This document shows positions 17,673 through 26,436 of a DNA stretch of 64,000 bases, in pieces. The stretch comes from Armatimonadota bacterium. GTDB lineage: Bacteria; Armatimonadota; UBA5829; DSUL01. A program made the position numbers and the translations under genes. The stretch covers positions 1,416,162 to 1,480,161 of the forward strand of contig AP024674.1 of the NCBI GenBank assembly GCA_025998755.1. Reading direction: 5' to 3'. The notes under the pieces are model-generated. The model was not told where the DNA came from and searched no databases. It saw nothing but the letters and a program-made list of their open reading frames with translations. Position 1 is the first letter of the stretch. Each line of letters opens with the position of its first letter.

Positions 17673-18438
17673 ACAGATCGGCAAAGAAGCGCTTCATCGC
17701 GTCCCACGAAGCCCGGTCGGCCCGCTGATGATAGGAGCGGCTTCCGTATTTCGTGAAGGCGTGCTCCGCTCCGGGATAGGACACAATGCTGAAGTTCGCT
17801 TTGGCTTCCAGCATCTCCCGCACGAATGCGGAGACCTCCTCCGGAGGAACCACCGGGTCTGCGCCGCCGTGCAGCACCAGAATGGCAGCCCTCACTGAGC
17901 CGGGAGTGGCAGGCGAAGATGTCCCAAGGGAGCCGTGGAAACTGACGACGCCTTTTACGTCCGCTCCGCTGCGCGCAAGCTCAAGCACGCCCGTGCCGCC
18001 GAAGCAATAGCCGATGGCACCCAGGCGATCCGGATCCACACGGGGATGACGGCGAAGCGTGTCCAGCCCGGCCGAAAGACGAGCACGATACAGAGCCGGC
18101 TCGTTCTTGTACTTCGCTGACTCTGCCGCGGCCTGCTCCGCGTCCGCGGGCCGCACCCCCTTGCCGTAAATGTCCGCCGCCAGGGCCACATAGCCCAACT
18201 CCGCGAGCATCTCGGCGCGCAGGCGCTCATAGTCGTCGATTCCGTCCCAGTCGTGGACCAGCAAAATACCGGGGCAGCGGCCTGCCGAAGGAGCTGGAGC
18301 CACCAGGTATCCTTCCAGGGTCACGTCCCCTTGGCGGTACTCCACCGTCTCGCCCTCCGCGGCGGCGCGTAGCGAAAGGCAGGACCCAGCGGCCACAAGG
18401 GCGGCAACAACACAAGACATCAGCGGCATTGCAGGCAT
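17659..18438 (-). CDS. Dienelactone hydrolase family alpha/beta-hydrolase, exported
   Basis: 259 aa from the ATG at 18438, chosen because AAAGG lies 8 nt upstream and the product begins with a signal peptide (MPAMPLMSCVVAALVAAGSC); the frame extends upstream but that part is not protein-like. Dienelactone hydrolase hallmarks: ILLVHDWDGIDD, the nucleophile Cys in GYCFGG, Asp in HGGADPVVPP and His in GAEHAFT. Many family members act on esters other than dienelactone, so the substrate is not assigned. The last 14 nt overlap the convergent dsbD 3' end. Confidence 0.88.
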   Translation of the reverse strand: MPAMPLMSCVVAALVAAGSCLSLRAAAEGETVEYRQGDVTLEGYLVAPAPSAGRCPGILLVHDWDGIDDYERLRAEMLAELGYVALAADIYGKGVRPADAEQAAAESAKYKNEPALYRARLSAGLDTLRRHPRVDPDRLGAIGYCFGGTGVLELARSGADVKGVVSFHGSLGTSSPATPGSVRAAILVLHGGADPVVPPEEVSAFVREMLEAKANFSIVSYPGAEHAFTKYGSRSYHQRADRASWDAMKRFFADLFTRD

Positions 18439-18504
18439 AGGCATTTCCTTTCGCGGGCACAGGACCGTCCCTGCATGGTTACCCCGTACGGGCAGCGCCG
18501 TAAC

Positions 18505-18540
18505 ATAGAACCGGGGCAGCTCTTTGATGAGCCGCCCCGG
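18505..18540 (-). terminator. Terminator-like hairpin at the end of the dcw cluster (after ftsZ)
   Basis: Minus strand CCGGGGC-G-GCTC / GAGC-T-GCCCCGG (18540-18511): 11 bp with one mismatch and a 6-nt loop, followed by TTCTATG. It lies 28 nt after the ftsZ stop. The T tract is poor but position and stem strength fit the cluster end. Confidence 0.6.
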
Positions 18541-18568
18541 ACACGTCGCAGTCAGCCTGTCGCGGCTT

Positions 18569-19666
18569 TCAGCGCCTGCGCAGGAAGGCCGGGATGTCCA
18601 ATTCGGATTCCGGTACCATCTCCCGGTCTCCCAGCGAGAACCGCAGGGGTTCATCCTTTGGCTCCGGGTGCTTTTCGGGCTCCGGCGCCAGCTTGTGATG
18701 CCGGACGTTGTAATCCGGGGAGTCGAACCCAGTGGCCAACACCGTGATGCGCACCTCGCCCTCGAGTCTCGGATCTATGACCGCTCCAAATATGATGTTG
18801 GCGTCATCCTTGTCTGCGGCGTCGAAGATGACCTGAGCAGCCTCGTTGACATCCGAGATGGTCAGGTCCTCCCCGCCGCAGATGTTGAACAGGATGCCGC
18901 GAGCGCCGGCAACCGTGGTCTCCAGGAGCGGACTGGAGATCGCCGCCTGCGCGGCCATCCGGGCGCTCCCGTCGCCACTCCCGATGCCGATACCCATCAG
19001 GGCGGAGCCGGCGTCCTTCATAATGGCTTTGACGTCTGCGAAATCCACGTTGATGAGCCCCGGCACGGTGATCATATCCGCTATGCCCTGGACTCCCTGG
19101 CGCAGCACCTCGTCCGCCATCCGGAACGAGTCCACGAAGCTCACGCGCCGCTCCACTACAGACAGCAGACGCTCGTTAGGTATGACGATCAGCGTGTCCA
19201 CCTTCTCCTTGAGGAGCTTCACTCCTTGATCGGCAGCCTGGCCTCTTCGCGGTCCCTCGAACAAGAACGGCCGGGTGACCACGGCCACCGTCAGCGCCCC
19301 CGCATCGCGAGAGAGCTCCGCCACCACCGGAGCAGCGCCCGTGCCCGTTCCGCCGCCCATACCGGCGGTGATGAACACCATCTCCGCCCCGTCCACCGAC
19401 CGGGCGATCTCCTGTTTGCTCTCCTCGGCCGCCTGCCGCCCAATCTCCGGGTTGCCTCCCGCTCCCAGTCCGCGGGTCAGTTGTTCACCCAGCTGCACCA
19501 GGTGCATCGCTTTGGAAGCTTCCAGCGCCTGACGGTCCGTGTTCATGCAGATGAACTCGACTCCGTTCAGGCCTCCTTCGATCATCCGGTTGACCGCATT
19601 ACATCCTGCGCCGCCGACGCCAATGACCTTGATCTTGGCGGGACAATCCGACATGCTCTCCTGCAT
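18569..19666 (-). CDS. ftsZ: Cell division GTPase FtsZ
   Basis: 365 aa tubulin homologue forming the Z ring. Nucleotide contacts [13 protein letters not shown] (near residue 17), NTDRQAL and the tubulin signature [14 protein letters not shown] (near 103). T7 loop VDFADVK with the catalytic Asp. A short linker ([15 protein letters not shown]) leads to the conserved tail [13 protein letters not shown] that binds FtsA. It is the last gene of the dcw cluster, 85 nt downstream of ftsA, with a hairpin in between. Confidence 0.98.
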   Translation of the reverse strand: MQESMSDCPAKIKVIGVGGAGCNAVNRMIEGGLNGVEFICMNTDRQALEASKAMHLVQLGEQLTRGLGAGGNPEIGRQAAEESKQEIARSVDGAEMVFITAGMGGGTGTGAAPVVAELSRDAGALTVAVVTRPFLFEGPRRGQAADQGVKLLKEKVDTLIVIPNERLLSVVERRVSFVDSFRMADEVLRQGVQGIADMITVPGLINVDFADVKAIMKDAGSALMGIGIGSGDGSARMAAQAAISSPLLETTVAGARGILFNICGGEDLTISDVNEAAQVIFDAADKDDANIIFGAVIDPRLEGEVRITVLATGFDSPDYNVRHHKLAPEPEKHPEPKDEPLRFSLGDREMVPESELDIPAFLRRR

Positions 19667-19723
19667 CGAAACCCTTCCTTCCGGCTGTTCTCTGTAATCC
19701 GTAAGACTGTATCTGCAAGAAGC

Positions 19724-19748
19724 CTCAGGGGGGTGTCAACCCCCTGAG
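19724..19748 (-). promoter_or_regulatory. Hairpin between ftsA and ftsZ with TTGACA in its loop
   Basis: Minus strand CTCAGGGGG (19748-19740), loop TTGACAC, CCCCCTGAG (19732-19724): a perfect 9-bp stem. The loop contains the -35 consensus; only a poor -10 candidate (GATACA, about 19 nt on) follows. It could be an attenuator, an mRNA processing/stability element or part of an ftsZ promoter. Confidence 0.4.
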
Positions 19749-19751
19749 CCC

Positions 19752-20990
19752 TCAGTCCGTACCCATCAGCGCATCGCGCACTTTGCTGAGCCACGCGCGC
19801 GGACCGCGCAGCCTGCCCGAATTGCGCAGTGCGCCCTCCGATACGCGGTGGTCCCAGGCGCAAAGCGCCAAGCCCACCCCCGTCGCATGCTGCGGGTCAG
19901 AGACCGCGTCCATCAGGCCCCCCACGCCGGAGACCCGCCCGGACCGCACCGGTACTCCAAGAAGCCTCTCTCCCAGCGCCGAAACGCCGGACAACAGCGA
20001 CGTGCCTCCCGTCAGAACGATGCCTCCCGGCAGGCTGCGAAGCGGCGTGTACTGCTCGATGGTCTCGCCCACCAACTGGAAAATCTCGGTCATCCGCGGC
20101 TCCAAAATCTCCGCCAGCAACCGGCGGGGCAACTGACTGGGAGCCGTTGCTCCGGTCCGCTGCACGGATATGGTCTGGGAAGCGTCCACCTGATCCACGC
20201 TGGAGCACCCCGACTGGATCTTCAACTGCTCCGCCGCCGACAGGGAACACTGCAGACCGATGGCCACGTCCTGATCCAGATGCGCGCCGCCCACAGCCAC
20301 CACCGCCGAGTGCACGATGCTGTCGTTCTGGTAGACAGCGACATCCGTCGTGCCGCCACCCATGTCCACCAACGCCACACCCAGGGAGCGGTCCGCTTCC
20401 TCCAGCACGGCGCGCGCCGCAGCAAAACTCTGCAGCACGAATGATTCGATTTCCAGACCCGCCCGGTCCACACACTTGGCTAGGTTCTGCAAGAACGAAC
20501 TCTGGCCGTGGACGATATGGGTCTCCACCTCCAACCGGGAGCCACTCATCCCAACAGGCGACCGGATCCCGTCCTGTCCGTCAATGCAGAAACCCCGCGG
20601 AATCGCGTGGATGATCTCCCGCTCGGGCGGCAGCACCACCAGGCGCGAGCTTTCTATGACCCGGTCCACGTCCTCCTGGCGCACCATCCGCCGCGGATGC
20701 GCGATAGCCACAATCCCTTTGGAGTTCATGGATCGGATGTGTTCGCCGGACACGCCGACAAACACGCTGGACACCTGCACGCCGGCCACCCGCTGCGCCT
20801 TCTCAACCGCCTGTGCTATGGCGTGAGAGGTCTTGTCTATGTCCGTCACCACTCCCTTGCGCATCCCGTCCGACGGGACGAGTCCCTCGCCGATGACCCG
20901 GAGCGCCCCTCCTGGTTCTCCCTCGGCAATAATCATGCAGACTTTTGTGGTGCCGACGTCCAGCCCGGCAACTATCTCCGTGCGACTCAC
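19752..20990 (-). CDS. ftsA: Cell division actin homologue FtsA
   Basis: 412 aa. Actin-fold phosphate loops GLDVGTTKVCMI (residue 9 on) and LVDMGGGTTDVAVY, the adenosine motif GGIVLTGGTSLLSG, and the FtsA-specific 1C domain with FVGVSGEHIRSMNSKG. The C-terminus (RGPRAWLSKVRDALMG) is an amphipathic helix suited to membrane anchoring. It links FtsZ filaments to the membrane. 109 nt separate it from the DUF1290 gene upstream. Confidence 0.97.
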   Translation of the reverse strand: MSRTEIVAGLDVGTTKVCMIIAEGEPGGALRVIGEGLVPSDGMRKGVVTDIDKTSHAIAQAVEKAQRVAGVQVSSVFVGVSGEHIRSMNSKGIVAIAHPRRMVRQEDVDRVIESSRLVVLPPEREIIHAIPRGFCIDGQDGIRSPVGMSGSRLEVETHIVHGQSSFLQNLAKCVDRAGLEIESFVLQSFAAARAVLEEADRSLGVALVDMGGGTTDVAVYQNDSIVHSAVVAVGGAHLDQDVAIGLQCSLSAAEQLKIQSGCSSVDQVDASQTISVQRTGATAPSQLPRRLLAEILEPRMTEIFQLVGETIEQYTPLRSLPGGIVLTGGTSLLSGVSALGERLLGVPVRSGRVSGVGGLMDAVSDPQHATGVGLALCAWDHRVSEGALRNSGRLRGPRAWLSKVRDALMGTD

Positions 20991-21099
20991 TTCAACACCT
21001 CAGACGCTCCGCGGCACTGTGCGCCGCTGCGGGCCACCCCCGGAACGCCGCCCCTCGCGAACGCTTTATGATGGAACGCCTCTTCCCTCTGTAAAAACC

Positions 21100-21462
21100 T
21101 CAAGTCACGTCCCGCCGACGCGACATTGCCGCCTGCGTCAGCCAGTAGCGTCTGATGAGCGAGAGGTTCAGGAACACCCGCCCTCCCAGAGCCACGACCG
21201 CCGCCAGCAGCAGATCAACCCCGATCTGATCGCCAAGCCACGCCAGGCTGGCGGCCAGCAGCGTATTCGCGACAAAACCGGAGACGAATACGTCAGTGTG
21301 AAATTTGCCCTCAAGGCCGGCCCGGATCCCTCCGAACAGCGAATCCAGCCCCGCCAGAGCCGCCAGCGCCAGATAGCTGGCATAGTCCCCCGGGATCGTC
21401 CAGCGCGTCAGCAGGACCAGGGCAAAGCCGAAAATCAGTCCGGCAACCGGCAGCCAGATCAC
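21100..21462 (-). CDS. Small basic protein (DUF1290/Sbp) of the division cluster
   Basis: 120 aa, three to four hydrophobic segments (WLPVAGLIFGFALVLL, YLALAALAGLDSLFGGIRA, LLLAAVVALGGRVFLNLSLIRRYW) and a basic tail. The GIRAGLEGKFH segment and overall plan match the DUF1290 small basic protein found next to DUF881 and ftsA/ftsZ in Firmicutes and Actinobacteria. Begins with GTG one nucleotide after the DUF881 stop, so probably coupled. Molecular role unknown; membrane location clear. Confidence 0.85.
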   Translation of the reverse strand: MIWLPVAGLIFGFALVLLTRWTIPGDYASYLALAALAGLDSLFGGIRAGLEGKFHTDVFVSGFVANTLLAASLAWLGDQIGVDLLLAAVVALGGRVFLNLSLIRRYWLTQAAMSRRRDVT

Positions 21463-21463
21463 T

Positions 21464-22228
21464 TCAGTTCGTCCCTTCCTGCTTCAACGGAACCGGTTTG
21501 GCATACTTCACGGTGGTGGCTCCCGTGAATGCCGGCACCTCGATGAACTGGCCGCGCTCTATCTTCACCCTAATTCCCACACGCATCAGGTCCACCACCC
21601 CGTTCGGGATGTTCAGGGCGCCTTCCAGATCCGCCGGGTTTCCGATGGCTTTGATAACGAACGGCGCAGCCGTTGGCTCTCCGTTGATCATGGCGTTTGG
21701 CCCGACGCACCGGATGGCAGTCCGGGCGACGATGCGATGATCATTGATGGAGATGGCCTCAGCGCCGGCCGCCCAAAGCTCGTTGACCACGTTGCGAAGG
21801 TCGAAGTCGTGGACGATGTACAGGTCGGAGTCTATCTCGCCCACGCGTTTGGACTTATTGTCGTCCAGCGTGACGATGACGCCCGGCCCGCGGGCCGGGG
21901 TCAGGCCGAGCAGGAATTTGACCTCCTGAAGCTCCTTGTTCAGGGAAGAAGACTCTCGGCTGCGCTGCGAAAGCTCCTGCTCATACTCCTCGTTCTTGGC
22001 GCGCAGCTCCGCGATGGTGGCTTTCAGCTTTTCGTTGGTGTCCCGCTGCTCCTTCAGCGCTTCAACCAGCCAGGGCACGCGGCCCGAGCCCGCCGGAAGC
22101 CCAAGTTGCTGTCTCATGGATCCCTGGGTGTTCAGGTTGGCGGCAAGCAACGCTCCCAGCAGAAAGCACATGAGAGTGACGTGGAACAGCCAGTTTTTGG
22201 AGCCCAGACGGCTGAAAACCTGGTTCAT
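21464..22228 (-). CDS. DUF881 membrane-anchored coiled-coil protein of the division cluster
   Basis: 254 aa. One N-terminal membrane helix (WLFHVTLMCFLLGALLAANL), a coiled coil (about residues 58-105, rich in Glu/Lys/Gln), then a soluble DUF881 domain with GPGVIVTLDDN, VHDFDLRNVVNELWAAGAEAI, and IKAIGNPADLEGAL. Topology resembles divisome bitopic proteins. It is located between ftsQ and DUF1290, as in many Gram-positive dcw clusters; function is not established. Confidence 0.88.
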   Translation of the reverse strand: MNQVFSRLGSKNWLFHVTLMCFLLGALLAANLNTQGSMRQQLGLPAGSGRVPWLVEALKEQRDTNEKLKATIAELRAKNEEYEQELSQRSRESSSLNKELQEVKFLLGLTPARGPGVIVTLDDNKSKRVGEIDSDLYIVHDFDLRNVVNELWAAGAEAISINDHRIVARTAIRCVGPNAMINGEPTAAPFVIKAIGNPADLEGALNIPNGVVDLMRVGIRVKIERGQFIEVPAFTGATTVKYAKPVPLKQEGTN

Positions 22229-22243
22229 CCCTGCTAGTCGCGC

Positions 22244-23041
22244 TTACTGGACGGCAGTCGCCCCGTCGCTGCCTTTGGGACGGTAAGCCGGGGCGCCGGG
22301 ATAGCTGACATCCACGTAGAGAATGGTGTTGAGCGGCACCGGCAGCGACTCCAGCACCCGAGTTGCCACAGATATCTTCTGCTCGATATCCTGCGGATAG
22401 CCGGCCCGTATCTTCGTCCCGTTGACGATATTCAAACACATCTCGCCTGCCGGGTCAATAGAAACCTGACTGACTTTGAGATCGCTTTTCCGGGCCTCCT
22501 CCAGACACTTCAAAGCGGCTTCAAGATACGCACTGCGCCAGGGCCGGCCCATCTCAGGCGAGCCTGCCGCGGGAGCGTCTATGAGGGGAAGCGAGCGGTC
22601 GCGCACAGCGGCGCGGATGAATGGCACCATTTCTCGGTCCAGCGTGTAAAAGCTGCCCTTCCACAGCACGCAGACGTAGGGAGAGCGCTCCTCGATACGC
22701 ACAGCCAGCCGCCCGTCCAGTCTGCGGACTACGGCGGCGTGGCGGATCGCCGGATGGGATTGGAGCCGGTCACGCAACCTGCCGCACGGCGCCAGGAAGT
22801 AATTCCCGCCTACAGCCGGGGTCACGGTCCGCAGCGCGTAATCCTGCGTCAATGATCCTGCCCCCTCCAGCGCCACCCCTCTCACGGCAAAGCGGGGGCT
22901 TGTCAGAGCCGCCGCCAGCGCTTCGATGACCAGAGCGGCCAATGCCAGCCGGGTAAAGGTCAGGACCCGGCTGCGAACCAGACGCAGTTTGCGTCTGGCC
23001 TGCTCGACCTGGGCGGCGGTCATATACCTGCGCCGCTTCAA
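22244..23041 (-). CDS. ftsQ: Cell division protein FtsQ/DivIB
   Basis: 265 aa. I start it at the TTG at 23041, which overlaps the ddl stop as TTGA and has GGAGG 7 nt upstream; the frame runs further up but inside ddl. Short basic cytoplasmic tail, one membrane helix (LALAALVIEALAAALT), a POTRA domain beginning FAVRGVALEGAGSLT and the FtsQ beta domain (HPAIRHAAVVRRLDGRLAVRIEER, then FYTLDREMVPF). It bridges early and late divisome proteins in the envelope. Confidence 0.93.
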   Translation of the reverse strand: MKRRRYMTAAQVEQARRKLRLVRSRVLTFTRLALAALVIEALAAALTSPRFAVRGVALEGAGSLTQDYALRTVTPAVGGNYFLAPCGRLRDRLQSHPAIRHAAVVRRLDGRLAVRIEERSPYVCVLWKGSFYTLDREMVPFIRAAVRDRSLPLIDAPAAGSPEMGRPWRSAYLEAALKCLEEARKSDLKVSQVSIDPAGEMCLNIVNGTKIRAGYPQDIEQKISVATRVLESLPVPLNTILYVDVSYPGAPAYRPKGSDGATAVQ

Positions 23042-24084
23042 CGGACGCCCTCCGCCAGTCCGCTCTCGATGATCATCGTGATCATCTCCGAGAACGAAAT
23101 GCGGGCGGCCTGCGCTGCGCGGGGCAGTAGGCTGGTAGGCGTCAGGCCGGGGATGGTGTTTACCTCCAGCACGGTGGGACCATCCGCCGTTATGAAAAGA
23201 TCCACCCGGGACATTCCGCTGCATCCCAGCAGGCGGTGCGTCTCCAGAGCGATCCTCTGAACATCGGCTGTCACGTCCTGCGGCAGGGGAGCCGGGCAGA
23301 GCTTTTCCGTCAGCCCCGCCGTGTACTTGGCCCGGTAGTCGTAGAAGCCACCGGGAGGACGGATTTCAACGACAGGTAAGGCAAGCGGTTCGTCCCCCTT
23401 CTGCAGTATGCCCACCGTCACTTCAGTACCCGACACGAGCTCTTCGATCAGAGCCTGCCGGTCGTAGCGGAGCGCTTCCTGCACGGCCTGTTCCAGGCTC
23501 TCCGGGCCGCGCACAATGCTCGCCCCCACGGTGGATCCTTCACGGTTTGGCTTGACGATGCAGGGATATCCGCAGGCGGAGCAGACCCGCTCTTTCAGTT
23601 CTCTGAATCCCTCGCGGCCGTCACTGCAGGTCCAACGGGGGGTGGGCAATCCGCAGGAGCGGAGCAGCCTCTTGGTGGCGATCTTATCCATCGCCAGGGC
23701 GCTGGCCAGCACCCCGGAACCGGTATACGGGATCTGAAGCAGCTCCAGCAGCCCCTGAACGCAGCCGTCCTCGCCGTAACGGCCGTGAAGGGCGATGAAG
23801 ACCACATCCGGGCGAACCCCCGCCGGAGCGATCTGGTCCAGGAGGAGCGACGCTTCCTCCTCAACAGGAAGTCCTCCTTCCGGACCGGCCGCAACACCCG
23901 CGTCCGACCCGCCCGAGGCGGCCGCCACCCTGGCCAGGCGCAGTGGCAGTTGCAGGTCCACCGGGCGCGGCCTGTAGCGCGAGGTGTCTATAGCCTCCAG
24001 CACGGCCCGACCCGTAACCAGAGACACCTCGCGTTCGGAGGAGCTTCCTCCCATCAGGATGACGACTTCTATCACATCACTCAT
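23038..24084 (-). CDS. ddl: D-alanine--D-alanine ligase
   Basis: 348 aa ATP-grasp enzyme joining two D-Ala for the peptidoglycan stem. Signature GGSSSEREVSL near residue 13, FIALHGRYGEDG, YTGSGVLASALAMDK, IVKPNREGSTVG (ATP lysine and omega region), and the metal-binding LEVNTIPGLTPTSLLP. A 40-residue Gly/Ala-rich stretch after residue 45 is a slightly long lobe insertion. Overlaps murB by 8 nt and ftsQ by 4 nt. Confidence 0.97.
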   Translation of the reverse strand: MSDVIEVVILMGGSSSEREVSLVTGRAVLEAIDTSRYRPRPVDLQLPLRLARVAAASGGSDAGVAAGPEGGLPVEEEASLLLDQIAPAGVRPDVVFIALHGRYGEDGCVQGLLELLQIPYTGSGVLASALAMDKIATKRLLRSCGLPTPRWTCSDGREGFRELKERVCSACGYPCIVKPNREGSTVGASIVRGPESLEQAVQEALRYDRQALIEELVSGTEVTVGILQKGDEPLALPVVEIRPPGGFYDYRAKYTAGLTEKLCPAPLPQDVTADVQRIALETHRLLGCSGMSRVDLFITADGPTVLEVNTIPGLTPTSLLPRAAQAARISFSEMITMIIESGLAEGVR

Positions 24085-25024
24085 CCGGCCATTCCCCGAG
24101 CAGCTTCACTTCATACTCCAGCGTCACCCCTTGTCTCTCCTGCACCAGTCTCCGCACCTTTTCGGCCAACCTGCGCACATCCAACGCGGTGGCTCCCGGA
24201 CTCACCACGATAAAGTTGGCGTGCCGATCTGAGACCCGCGCTCCACCCTCGCACAATCCCTTGAGGCCGGCGGCGTCGATGAGCCGGCCCGCCGAGTCCG
24301 ATTCCGGGTTGCGGAACATGCACCCGCAGCTGCGCCAGTCCAGGGGCTGCGAAGCCCGGCGGGCATCGGCATAACGCGCGATGCGTTCCCGGATGGCAGC
24401 CGGATCCTCCTGCCGCAACCGGAACACCGCCCGCGCCACGAAGACATCACCCTGTTGCTCCTGCAGCGCTGAGTGCCTGTAAGAAAGCGCCAGCTCCGCG
24501 ACGGACGCCTCCCGCACGGATCCATCCCGGCAGACCAGTGACGCGCTTTCCAGTGTGTCGGCCACACATCCGTTACGCGTGCCTGCATTCATGACCACGG
24601 CTCCGCCGACGGTCCCCGGAACGCCGTAGAGAACCTCCAGACCGGCCAGCCCGGCACGCGCCGTTTCGCTGATGGCGCGGCTGAGTGGGCACCCTCCCCC
24701 TGCGACGCACCTGTCTCCCTCGATCTGCAACTCTTGCAGATCGCCGTCCGCCTGCACCACAATGCCGCGCACTCCCGCATCCGCAACCAGCACATTGCTC
24801 CCGCTTCCGAGCGGCGTGACCGGCAGGTTATGCTCCCTCCCGAACAGGAAGACCTGTCGCAGGTCGTCCACGGACAGCGCACGCACGAACAGATCCGCCG
24901 GCCCGCCCAGCCCGATCGTGGTATGACGGGCGAGAGGCTCCCGGACGAGCACCTCGCCCCGTACGCTGGAGCGCAGCGACTCCGCCAGATCCATCAGGCC
25001 GTTAGTGCCTGAATCCCCGCTCAC
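24077..25024 (-). CDS. murB: UDP-N-acetylenolpyruvoylglucosamine reductase
   Basis: 315 aa from a GTG at 25024 that overlaps the murC stop as GTGA, with GGAGG 10 nt upstream. FAD-binding type 4 motifs: RHTTIGLGGPADLFV, LGSGSNVLV, GVPGTVGGAVVMNAG. The active-site region reads SCGCMFRNP, so Cys235 stands where E. coli has the proton-donating serine; Cys is a known variant in other lineages. Only the short type II-like C-terminus (VQERQGVTLEYEVKLLG) is present. Confidence 0.96.
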   Translation of the reverse strand: MSGDSGTNGLMDLAESLRSSVRGEVLVREPLARHTTIGLGGPADLFVRALSVDDLRQVFLFGREHNLPVTPLGSGSNVLVADAGVRGIVVQADGDLQELQIEGDRCVAGGGCPLSRAISETARAGLAGLEVLYGVPGTVGGAVVMNAGTRNGCVADTLESASLVCRDGSVREASVAELALSYRHSALQEQQGDVFVARAVFRLRQEDPAAIRERIARYADARRASQPLDWRSCGCMFRNPESDSAGRLIDAAGLKGLCEGGARVSDRHANFIVVSPGATALDVRRLAEKVRRLVQERQGVTLEYEVKLLGEWPDE

Positions 25025-26436
25025 GCCGGGGATACCTCCGCACCCGCCAGGCGCAGGAACTGCTCCCCGGCGGTAACCACATCGCCGGCGCCCACCGTGA
25101 TGATCACATCTCCGGAACGCACGTTGGACTCCAGCCACGCAGGAACGTCGTGCAGTTGAGGCACATAATGCACATCCGGGTGCCCCATCTGAACAAGGAC
25201 GTTGTAAAGGGCATCCGTTTGCACGCCGCGCCCAGGATCCTCGCGGGCAGCGTAGACATCCGTCAGAACAACGCGCGGGACGTCCTTTAAAGCCGATGCA
25301 AAACCGTGCAGGTGCTCTGCCGTGCGGGAGTACAGATGCGGCTGGAAGATGACCGTCAAGGGGCCGTCATACGCCTCGGCCACAGCCTCCAGAGTGGCCC
25401 GGATTTCGGCAGGATGGTGGGCATAGTCGTCCAGCACCGTCACGTCCCGGACCCGGCCTTTCACCTCCAGGCGGCGGCGCACCCCCCGGAAGTCGTAGAG
25501 GGTGGCGGCAGCCTCCAGTGGATCGCAGCCCAGCTCCACCGCAGCCGCAAGCGCGCCGGCCGCGTTCAACGCCAGATGCCGCCCCGGCAGGGGCAGATGC
25601 ACCCCCACCTTCCAGTCCGGGCCTTCCACTTCGAAGGACTGCTCGCCATCCGAATATGTCAGATAACCCACCCGCACGTCCGACGCCGGGCTGAAGCCGT
25701 ACGTCAACCAGCGGCAGTCCACGCGCGGGCGCAGGGACATAAGGTGCCTGTCGTCGGCGCAGCCCACGACTGCCCCGCCCTCGTCTATCTGCTGCATAAA
25801 CCCGACAAAGCTGTTCTTCACCCTCTCGAAGGTGTGGTACCAGTCCAGATGGTCTTCATCAACATTTGTGATGAGCGCCATACTGGAGCGAAGATGCAGG
25901 AAGGATGAGTATGCTTCGCACGCCTCCGAGACGATGAGCGATGACTTACCCAGCCGCGCATGCCCGCCAAGGTTGATCGCCTCTCCGCCCACCAGCACAG
26001 TGGGATCCTTGCCGCAGCCGGTGAGGATGTGCCCCAGCAGAGCGGTGGTGCTGGTCTTGCCGTGGGTGCCGGTAACGGAGACCCGGGTATCGAACAGGGT
26101 GTAGAGCTCGCCCAGCATCTCGGCGCGCTCCAGGACGGGAAGCCCCATCTGCCGGGCAGCCACCAGTTCCGGGTTATCATCCGGGACGGCCCGGGTGTAG
26201 ACCACGCGCTCCATCTCCCCGATGTTCTTCGGGTCGTGCCCGATGAACACCGGAATCCCCTGGGCCCGCAGCATTTCGACGGTGGGGCTTTCCGAGCGGT
26301 CCGAACCCTGGACACGGCAACCAGCGGCCCGCAGTACCTGTGCAATGGCGCTCATTCCCGCCCCGCCTATCCCTATGAAGTGCGTGGGAGGCTGGATCGC
26401 CCGGTCCCCGCATCCGCAATGTGTCTGATGGGTCAC
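25021..26436 (-). CDS. murC: UDP-N-acetylmuramate--L-alanine ligase
   Basis: 471 aa from a GTG at 26436 overlapping the murG stop as GTGA, with GGGGAG 9 nt upstream. N-terminal Rossmann HFIGIGGAGMSAIA, P-loop VTGTHGKTSTTALLG, NVDEDHLDWY, and VLDDYAHHPAEI followed by FQPHLYSRTAEH are all MurC-specific. It adds L-Ala to UDP-MurNAc. Confidence 0.98.
   Translation of the reverse strand: MTHQTHCGCGDRAIQPPTHFIGIGGAGMSAIAQVLRAAGCRVQGSDRSESPTVEMLRAQGIPVFIGHDPKNIGEMERVVYTRAVPDDNPELVAARQMGLPVLERAEMLGELYTLFDTRVSVTGTHGKTSTTALLGHILTGCGKDPTVLVGGEAINLGGHARLGKSSLIVSEACEAYSSFLHLRSSMALITNVDEDHLDWYHTFERVKNSFVGFMQQIDEGGAVVGCADDRHLMSLRPRVDCRWLTYGFSPASDVRVGYLTYSDGEQSFEVEGPDWKVGVHLPLPGRHLALNAAGALAAAVELGCDPLEAAATLYDFRGVRRRLEVKGRVRDVTVLDDYAHHPAEIRATLEAVAEAYDGPLTVIFQPHLYSRTAEHLHGFASALKDVPRVVLTDVYAAREDPGRGVQTDALYNVLVQMGHPDVHYVPQLHDVPAWLESNVRSGDVIITVGAGDVVTAGEQFLRLAGAEVSPA

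Noticed and set aside
18524-19747. 407-codon plus-strand frame
   Set aside because: Antisense to ftsZ, whose conservation explains the open frame.
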